DNA of 12,055 nucleotides from Clostridia bacterium (GTDB lineage: Bacteria; Bacillota_A; Clostridia; Oscillospirales; CAG-382). The notes under the pieces were generated by a model. It was not told the origin of the DNA. It saw nothing but the letters and a program-made list of their open reading frames with translations, and made no database searches. The position numbers and the translations under genes were made by a program. Shown in pieces: positions 6,707 to 10,757 of this stretch; position 1 is the first letter of the stretch; each line of letters opens with the position of its first letter. The stretch covers positions 1 through 12,055 of the forward strand of contig JAFWWX010000003.1 of NCBI GenBank assembly GCA_017517985.1, given 5' to 3'.

Positions 6707-6961
6707 ATGCAGACAAGAAGAAAGATTTATGTTGAGGTCAGAGCAAGGCATTTACCGGACGGCAGTTGCAGACCTGAAACAATAAAATTTGAAGATAACC
6801 AGACATACGAAATTGACCGAGTAAAGCAATGCTGTCGAGCAGCTTCAACTAAAGTAGGAGGTACAGGACTCAGATATACAGTTGTTATTCTCGGCAAGGA
6901 AACATTTCTCTTTGATGAGGAAAACGGCAAATGGTTTGTCGAAGCAAAAACAAACAATTAG
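6707..6961 (+). CDS. Conserved-looking 84-residue protein of the polymerase operon, function unknown
   Basis: 84 residues, ATG preceded by GAGGGTG, 10 bases after the preceding stop. The N-terminal strand is KIYVEVRARHLPDG. The middle is YEIDRVKQCCRAASTKVGGT and the C-terminal part is GLRYTVVILGKETFLFDEE followed by KWFVEAK. The last part looks like an antiparallel beta sheet, and the glycine-rich GGTGLRY turn looks like a conserved signature. I associate similar small proteins with Y-family polymerase operons in Clostridia, much as YolD accompanies UvrX in Bacillus, but that is memory and not a search. There is no signal peptide, membrane segment or known catalytic motif. It is probably a polymerase accessory or a regulator of it. 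Confidence 0.65.
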   Translation: MQTRRKIYVEVRARHLPDGSCRPETIKFEDNQTYEIDRVKQCCRAASTKVGGTGLRYTVVILGKETFLFDEENGKWFVEAKTNN

Positions 6962-6984
6962 ATATATTTAACGGAGGATAAGCA

Positions 6985-7704
6985 TTGGTAAGATTATCAC
7001 GCTATGATATTGAACAAATAGCCGAAAGAATACTGATTCAATATAGAAAACTACCTGAAGTGCAAAAGAAGAAGTTATACAGGATAGAGCCTGAATTGTT
7101 GCTTACAAAAGTATTAGGACTCAATATTGAATATATGCACCTTTCTATAGATGGTTCGATATTAGGGCTTACATCATTTGAGGAAGTTGAGGTCGAAGTA
7201 TTTGATTATGACGATACAGAAACCTTCTTATCGCTTGATGGCAATACCGTGATAGTAGAGCAGGATTTACATAATGATTCAACTCAAATAGGAAGATTTA
7301 ACTTTACTTTGATGCACGAAGGAAGTCATCAAGTGTTCAAGAAGTTATTTCCAAATGAGTATGGCTGTAAATTGCAAACAGCTTCTCCGGTTCATTATCA
7401 CGTATTTAATAGCGAAAAGAATAAACCTATAAAGGATTGGGAAGAATGGCAGGCAAACACATTAGCTGCTGCAATTTTACTACCAAAAGACTTGATTAAT
7501 TATGGTATGTTCTTGTTCGGCTTGGGTGAAAAGATAAAATGCCTCAATCGCATTACAAATGCAGAAACCTATGAGAAATTCTCTGCACTGGCAGATTTTT
7601 TAGGGGCATCAAAATCAGCATTAGCAATAAGAATGAAACAACTAAACTTATTAGAAAAGGAATATCTTGATAATCCTTTTGCTATTATGGATATTTACGC
7701 TTGA
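6985..7704 (+). CDS. Second ImmA/IrrE-like zinc metallopeptidase, in the polymerase operon
   Basis: A 239-residue protein starting at TTG 6985, with GGAGG at 6973-6977; no better ATG is nearby. The zinc motif is TLMHEGSHQVFKKLF with H111-E112-x-x-H115. The third ligand is probably E154 in WEEWQANTLAAAILLP, the E-x-x-A-N-x-x-A-x-x-[LI]-L-x-P pattern of ImmA/IrrE. The N-terminal 100 residues are a helical-then-beta region (YDIEQIAERILIQYRKLPEV...). The C-terminus (FSALADFLGASKSALAIRMKQL) resembles the small HTH-like end common in this family. It differs from the peptidase at 3940-4461 in length and motif, so it is not a recent duplicate. Because it is co-transcribed with the polymerase, it should rise only after the operon is released, which suggests positive feedback on the repressor or a different substrate. 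The substrate is unknown. Confidence 0.85.
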   Translation: MVRLSRYDIEQIAERILIQYRKLPEVQKKKLYRIEPELLLTKVLGLNIEYMHLSIDGSILGLTSFEEVEVEVFDYDDTETFLSLDGNTVIVEQDLHNDSTQIGRFNFTLMHEGSHQVFKKLFPNEYGCKLQTASPVHYHVFNSEKNKPIKDWEEWQANTLAAAILLPKDLINYGMFLFGLGEKIKCLNRITNAETYEKFSALADFLGASKSALAIRMKQLNLLEKEYLDNPFAIMDIYA

Positions 7705-7718
7705 AGGAGGATTTTGAC

Positions 7719-7904
7719 GTGAGCGAAACTAAAGAAATGAGAATCATAAAACGATGTCCCGTTTGTAATTGGAGAATTATGGATAAGATTACTCCAACAA
7801 CAGGTATAATTCAAATGAAGTGTCCGAAATGCAAACAAGAGGTACAGATAGACCTTTCATTCAGAAAGAATCGTATCAAATACAGATTATCTTTAGTAAA
7901 ATAA
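7719..7904 (+). CDS. Small zinc-ribbon protein (Com-like)
   Basis: 61 residues from GTG 7719, with AAGGAGG at 7704-7710 overlapping the stop codon of the upstream metallopeptidase. A TTG at 7701 in the same frame is rejected because it precedes this ribosome site. Two CxxC knuckles (C13-P-V-C16 and C35-P-K-C38) are about 18 residues apart, and the tail is basic (SFRKNRIKYRLSLVK). The plan matches small Com-type zinc ribbons of phage and mobile elements; Com of phage Mu binds mRNA to activate translation. RNA or DNA binding is likely from the fold and basic tail, but the target is unknown. It is the last gene of the polymerase operon. Confidence 0.7.
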   Translation: MSETKEMRIIKRCPVCNWRIMDKITPTTGIIQMKCPKCKQEVQIDLSFRKNRIKYRLSLVK

Positions 7905-7976
7905 CGGAAAGGAAAAGTAAATAACGAACAGTTAATGTTCCGAGCAACGGGTTCTTAGCTTTAACTTTGTATCTCC

Positions 7977-8046
7977 AAATAGCCGGACATCAAGTGTCAT
8001 GACATCTGTTTTTACAGGTGAATTGTATCTTGGTGTTCGGCTATTT
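7977..8046 (+). terminator. Long hairpin with T-tract: terminator or structured leader RNA
   Basis: Arms 7977-7994 (AAATAGCCGGACATCAAG) and 8029-8046 pair over all 18 positions with two G-U pairs, and TTTTTGTT runs out of the right arm. The 34-base loop contains two further elements that overlap: the palindrome TGTCATGACA (7995-8004) and a small hairpin CATCTGT-TTTT-ACAGGTG. It lies 72 bases after the last gene of the polymerase operon and about 100 before the next gene. It may be that operon's terminator or part of a riboregulator for the next gene. The remainder of the gap 7905-8150 holds no gene. Confidence 0.6.
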
Positions 8047-8095
8047 TTGTTGCGAAAATGAGAAAGCATTGGAACCCTTACATAGCTAAATATCC

Positions 8096-8147
8096 GTAAT
8101 CTCCGAATTTTGATTTTAACCAAATTTCAAAACTTTAAGGAGATTAC
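8096..8147 (+). promoter_or_regulatory. Hairpin that hides the ribosome site of the sigma-like gene
   Basis: GTAATCTCC (8096-8104) is the exact complement of GGAGATTAC (8139-8147), which contains the GGAG of the ribosome site for the ATG at 8151. The 9-bp stem closes a 34-base AT-rich loop. If formed in the mRNA it would block translation until opened. The pairing is seen in the sequence; the regulatory role is inferred. Confidence 0.5.
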
Positions 8148-8150
8148 ATT

Positions 8151-8687
8151 ATGTCGATAAATGTCAATGAAAGATTAGAACAGTTTCGCAGAGAGTGCAA
8201 GGTTATTAACCTCAAATATGAGTACGAAGGCTACAGCGAGGATATTCAATGGGCAATAGTAACGGAACTATCCGAAGAAGAACTTATGCAAAAATACAGC
8301 GATGAAATCCAACAGTATATTCCTTTTGTCAGGCTTTCTGTATCTCAGGGTGAAGTATTTGAAGCAGGAACCCGATATGAAAACAAATGCAGAATGAGAG
8401 AGGTCAGAACCGGGTGTTCTTTTGATATTTCAGATGAGGAGTTTGCCAAATATCACCACGAGCTAATCGTCAATGATACTGAGGAGTCACTTGTAAAAAA
8501 GGAAGAGCTTAAAATGCTTGAAAAAGCATTGTCAACATTGAGCGATGTTCAAAGAAGTCGAATATATAAGCACTTTTTTCTTCAGATGACTTACTCGGAA
8601 ATCAGCAAAGAAGAAGGTGTAAATCGCTCGTCGATTCGAGAATCAATCGAGCAAACTTTAAAAAAATTAAAAAAATTTTATGAATAA
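8151..8687 (+). CDS. Sigma-70 region-4-like regulator of the mobile element
   Basis: 178 residues. The C-terminal part (about 117-176) reads as sigma region 4: LEKALSTLSDVQRSRIYKHF followed by a helix-turn-helix TYSEISKEEGVNRSSIRESI and a basic helix (QTLKKLKKFYE). The N-terminal 110 residues (CKVINLKYEYEGYSEDIQWA..., YHHELIVND) do not look like a canonical region 2, so it may be a divergent sigma factor or a DNA-binding regulator that borrowed the fold. Proteins of this type are frequent in clostridial integrative elements beside excisionase and integrase genes. Its AAGGAG ribosome site is complementary to an upstream stretch that could sequester it. No convincing sigma-A promoter was found in the 100 bases upstream. 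It probably controls the recombination genes that follow, but its targets are unknown. Confidence 0.75.
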   Translation: MSINVNERLEQFRRECKVINLKYEYEGYSEDIQWAIVTELSEEELMQKYSDEIQQYIPFVRLSVSQGEVFEAGTRYENKCRMREVRTGCSFDISDEEFAKYHHELIVNDTEESLVKKEELKMLEKALSTLSDVQRSRIYKHFFLQMTYSEISKEEGVNRSSIRESIEQTLKKLKKFYE

Positions 8688-8699
8688 CCCCCCCAAATG

Positions 8700-8713
8700 G
8701 CACTTGCCAGTGC
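8700..8713 (+). promoter_or_regulatory. Small hairpin next to a seven-C run
   Basis: GCACT-TGCC-AGTGC forms a 5-bp stem directly after the stop of the sigma-like gene and a run of seven C (8688-8694), which is striking in such AT-rich DNA. No T-tract follows, so it is not a good terminator. It may be part of the control region of the next gene. Confidence 0.3.
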
Positions 8714-8721
8714 ATATATAG

Positions 8722-8764
8722 TGAAGGGCTTTTTTAATTCCCTTCAAATCTTAACTTTGAAAGG
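8722..8764 (+). promoter_or_regulatory. Mutually exclusive hairpins in the leader of the MazF-like gene
   Basis: TGAAGGG (8722-8728) pairs perfectly with CCCTTCA (8740-8746). The same CCTTCAAA (8741-8748) can instead pair with TTTGAAAGG (8756-8764; one bulged A), which contains the AAAGG of the MazF ribosome site. Only one pairing can form at a time, as in an attenuator or translational switch. Seen by eye; energies were not computed. Confidence 0.35.
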
Positions 8765-8775
8765 AAGTAATTACT

Positions 8776-9357
8776 ATGAAAAACAAAGAAGTCAAAAATA
8801 TAAAATGGGGCGATATTTTCTACTGTGATTTGGGAAAGATGAACGGTTCTGTTCAGTGCGGACACCGCCCGGTCCTTGTCATTCAGACAAACTCTTTGAA
8901 CAAATCAAGCCCCACAATGGTTGTTGCCGTCATTACATCTGTTCGCAAGAAGCAGTCAATGTCAACACACGTTCTTCTTGATGAAGATTGCGGATTGAGT
9001 GAGCCTTCAATGGTTGCATTAGAACAGTTGAGAACAATAGACAAGATTGAAGATCTCGGCAGATATGTCGGATGCGTAACTAATGAAGGCAAAAGACAGG
9101 AAATAAAGCAGGGACTCAAATATCTTGTAGGCATACCTAAAAAGCCAAAAAGAGAGCGTGTGGGCAAAATCTTGTCGCTTTGTCCTGAATGCCAAAGAGA
9201 ACAGATGAAGAACCCCGATAATATGGTAAGACGACTTGACCATTGGCAGAGTGAAAAGAGCCTTTGTGATAAGTGCCAAACTTATTATGGCTATGATTAT
9301 CTCATCACTAAAAAGCATAAGCACACACCGAACAAGGAGGTGTGTAGAGTTGTCTGA
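8776..9357 (+). CDS. MazF/PemK-family endoribonuclease with C-terminal zinc ribbon, no antitoxin visible
   Basis: 193 residues, clearly longer than typical MazF (about 110-120). Residues 9-118 form the MazF barrel: KWGDIFYCDLG, GHRPVLVIQTN, MVVAVITS, STHVLL and VALEQLRTIDK. R31 and T54 align with the residues needed for RNA cleavage in Bacillus MazF (R25, T48), so activity is plausible. Residues 130-175 add a zinc ribbon with C136-x-x-C139 and C164-x-x-C167, and the tail is basic. The gene starts after AAAGGAAG and overlaps the next gene, an excisionase-like HTH, by eight bases. No MazE-type antitoxin is adjacent. Such solitary proteins sit in this place in clostridial integrative elements and may act on specific mRNAs, or the downstream HTH protein could restrain it. 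The fold call is strong; the toxin role is uncertain. Confidence 0.85.
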   Translation: MKNKEVKNIKWGDIFYCDLGKMNGSVQCGHRPVLVIQTNSLNKSSPTMVVAVITSVRKKQSMSTHVLLDEDCGLSEPSMVALEQLRTIDKIEDLGRYVGCVTNEGKRQEIKQGLKYLVGIPKKPKRERVGKILSLCPECQREQMKNPDNMVRRLDHWQSEKSLCDKCQTYYGYDYLITKKHKHTPNKEVCRVV

Positions 9358-9568
9358 TGAAAAAGCTAAAACCGAACAAGTTTATGAAAAAAGAGTATAT
9401 ACGGTTGAGGAAATAATGAACATACTTAACATCGGAAAAAATACCGCTTACGCTCTTGTAAACTCAGGTGTATTTCACTTTGTCAGAGTTGGCGGTCATT
9501 ATCGAATTTCAAAAAAGAGTTTTGATAATTGGCTTGAGTCCTCCGGTAGTGAAACTGTAGCTGAATAA
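9350..9568 (+). CDS. Excisionase-like winged-HTH protein 1
   Basis: 72 residues from TTG 9350, which follows AAGGAGGTG by about nine bases; the longer open frame upstream lies within the MazF-like gene and is not used. One MerR/Xis-like winged HTH spans about residues 16-64 (YTVEEIMNILNIGKNTAYAL, the wing VRVGGHYRISKKSF, then DNWLES). This is the family annotated as helix-turn-helix or excisionase DNA-binding protein. It overlaps the MazF-like gene by eight bases, so translation is coupled. It may bind attachment-site DNA and steer the integrase, or act as a repressor of its own operon. Confidence 0.82.
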   Translation: MSDEKAKTEQVYEKRVYTVEEIMNILNIGKNTAYALVNSGVFHFVRVGGHYRISKKSFDNWLESSGSETVAE

Positions 9569-9599
9569 AATCGCACATTTCACTATCCTTACTTTTTTA

Positions 9600-9636
9600 G
9601 GTATCATATAGCCAAGCCCTCCGGCTATATGATACC
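9600..9636 (+). terminator. Perfect hairpin with T-rich tail between two HTH genes
   Basis: GGTATCATATAGCC pairs with its full complement (14 bp) around a nine-base loop AAGCCCTCC, followed by CGCTTTTATT. It looks like an intrinsic terminator or attenuator separating the first HTH gene from the later ones. The loop's CTCC can also pair with GGAG (9647-9650) in the next gene's ribosome site, so a regulatory pseudoknot is possible. Confidence 0.65.
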
Positions 9637-9657
9637 GCTTTTATTAGGAGAGTTTTT

Positions 9658-9867
9658 ATGAAGTGCGAACAGAAAAGAATTTACACAGTTGGAGAAATCC
9701 AAAGCATATTGGGTATATGCAAATCGAGTGCATATAACCTTTTGAAAACCAAAGAGTTCAGTTATGTAAAAATCGGAAGTGCTTACAGAATTTCTAAAAT
9801 CAGCTTTGATGAATGGTTAGAAAGAAAACAAGGAGGTGATGAAAATGGCGAAACAAATGAGCATTGA
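9658..9867 (+). CDS. Excisionase-like winged-HTH protein 2
   Basis: 69 residues, ATG preceded by TAGGAGA. One winged HTH spans about residues 8-56: IYTVGEIQSILGICKSSAYN, wing YVKIGSAYRISKISF, then DEWLERK. It closely parallels the proteins at 9350 and 10536, so the three are paralogues. The acidic tail (GGDENGETNEH) is unlike the others. Its 3' end contains the AGGAGG ribosome site of the following gene and overlaps it by 23 bases. Probable recombination directionality factor or local regulator; which of the paralogues is the true excisionase cannot be told. Confidence 0.82.
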   Translation: MKCEQKRIYTVGEIQSILGICKSSAYNLLKTKEFSYVKIGSAYRISKISFDEWLERKQGGDENGETNEH

Positions 9868-10546
9868 AGAACGAATTGAGATATTGAATGCCGAGAATGA
9901 CACTCGTTATCTTGAAGAACTGCTTGGCAGCGACACAGAAATGGAAGAAGCAATATGGGAATCATACTCCTCTGAGGAAGTGCAAAAGCTCTTATCACTC
10001 ACAGAAGAAGAAACATTAAAACTCTTGAAATCAGGTCTGTTTAAGGTTTACAGAGTAGGTAATGTATATCGTGCTAATCGGAAAAGCGTTGAAGAAAACC
10101 GAAAAATAGTTAAAACAATGCTGAATTACAGAGAGAATAAAACAATCTCTGTACCTGACTTGCGAAGGATTTTAGGACTTGGAAAAACTGCGGTTTACAG
10201 ACTTGTCAATCAACAATTATTCAAAACATATTTAGTTTTCGGTCAAATGAGAGTTGATGTTGAAAGTTTTGAGGAGTGGTATGCCAACCAATTCCACTAT
10301 AAGAAAGTGAACGGCGAAAGACCAGGCAGAAACTACGGTCATACAATTACATCCACAACCATTGCTAAAGTTTTGGGAATATCGAGGGCAACGGCAAGAG
10401 ATATAGTCGATAGGAACTCAATAGAAATGATATGGGTTGATGGGACAAGACGAGTTTTAGAGGACAGCTTTGAAAAGTGGTACGCATCTCAGAGCCATTA
10501 TAAAAAAGTAATGGAGATAAAGGAGGTAGAGAGATTTGTCGATTAA
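9845..10546 (+). CDS. Multi-domain protein with three tandem excisionase-like HTH units
   Basis: 233 residues from ATG 9845, eight bases after AGGAGG (9831-9836). GTG 9836 and ATG 9839 lie in or too near that site. A helical acidic lead (1-40) precedes three winged-HTH units of the same family as the neighbours. Unit 1 (about 42-85) is SSEEVQKLLSLTEEETLKLL, wing YRVGNVYRANRKS, and is the most degenerate. Unit 2 (100-147) is ISVPDLRRILGLGKTAVYRL with SFEEWYAN. Unit 3 (167-214) is ITSTTIAKVLGISRATARDI with SFEKWYAS. Units 2 and 3 share near-identical ends (SFEEWYANQFHYKKV against SFEKWYASQSHYKKV), evidence of internal duplication. Single-domain Xis proteins act by binding several sites cooperatively; a covalent trimer could bind tandem sites as one molecule. 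I know no characterised protein of this exact form. It overlaps its neighbours on both sides. Confidence 0.78.
   Translation: MAKQMSIEERIEILNAENDTRYLEELLGSDTEMEEAIWESYSSEEVQKLLSLTEEETLKLLKSGLFKVYRVGNVYRANRKSVEENRKIVKTMLNYRENKTISVPDLRRILGLGKTAVYRLVNQQLFKTYLVFGQMRVDVESFEEWYANQFHYKKVNGERPGRNYGHTITSTTIAKVLGISRATARDIVDRNSIEMIWVDGTRRVLEDSFEKWYASQSHYKKVMEIKEVERFVD
10265..10519 (+). repeat. Internal duplication in the three-HTH gene
   Basis: The segments 10265-10318 and 10466-10519 encode SFEEWYANQFHYKKVNGE and SFEKWYASQSHYKKVMEI, 12 identical of 18 residues. The DNA is more diverged than the protein (for example AGTTTTGAGGAGTGG against AGCTTTGAAAAGTGG). This suggests an old duplication kept by selection on the protein. 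Confidence 0.55.
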
Positions 10547-10754
10547 AGAAAGAGTAAAAAAAATAAACGGAAATCCTTTTGTTAAGAAAAGCTACACAGT
10601 TGAAGAAATAGTATCCTTGCTCGGAATAACAAGACAGTCGGTTTATAAACTCATAGATAAAGGGTGTTTTTCTGCCGTGAAGCTTGAGAAAGGATACCGC
10701 ATTAGGAAAGATAGTTTTGACAGATGGTTAGACGAAAAAGAAAGTGAGGAATAA
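10536..10754 (+). CDS. Excisionase-like winged-HTH protein 3
   Basis: 72 residues from TTG 10536, nine bases after AGGAGG (10521-10526); it overlaps the preceding gene by 11 bases. A basic N-terminus (IKERVKKINGNPFVKKS) precedes the winged HTH at about 19-68 (YTVEEIVSLLGITRQSVYKL, wing AVKLEKGYRIRKDSF, then DRWLDEK). It is the gene directly before the integrase, three bases away, which is the usual place for the functional excisionase. That makes it the best candidate for the directionality factor of this element, although the assignment rests on position only. Confidence 0.83.
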   Translation: MSIKERVKKINGNPFVKKSYTVEEIVSLLGITRQSVYKLIDKGCFSAVKLEKGYRIRKDSFDRWLDEKESEE

Positions 10755-10757
10755 ACA

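Noticed and set aside
6456..6957. Antisense open frames opposite the UmuD-like and 84-residue genes
   Set aside because: The plus-strand genes have good ribosome sites and operon spacing; the antisense frames have neither.
7925..7939. GAACAGTTAATGTTC as a LexA (SOS) box
   Set aside because: The half-sites GAAC and GTTC are seven bases apart rather than the four of the Firmicutes LexA box, and the site is not placed at a promoter.
8883..9324. Antisense open frames opposite the MazF-like gene
   Set aside because: They have no ribosome sites or recognisable domains and are explained as shadows of a strongly supported coding region.
9236..9349. Upstream extension of the first excisionase-like gene
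   Set aside because: It lies within the MazF-like gene's zinc ribbon in another frame and lacks family resemblance; TTG 9350 has a strong AAGGAGGTG site.
9236..9357. The HTH gene after the MazF-like gene as a classical MazE antitoxin
   Set aside because: It has a Xis/MerR-type winged HTH rather than an AbrB/RHH-type antitoxin fold and lies downstream, whereas mazE normally precedes mazF. A restraining role is not excluded but is unsupported.
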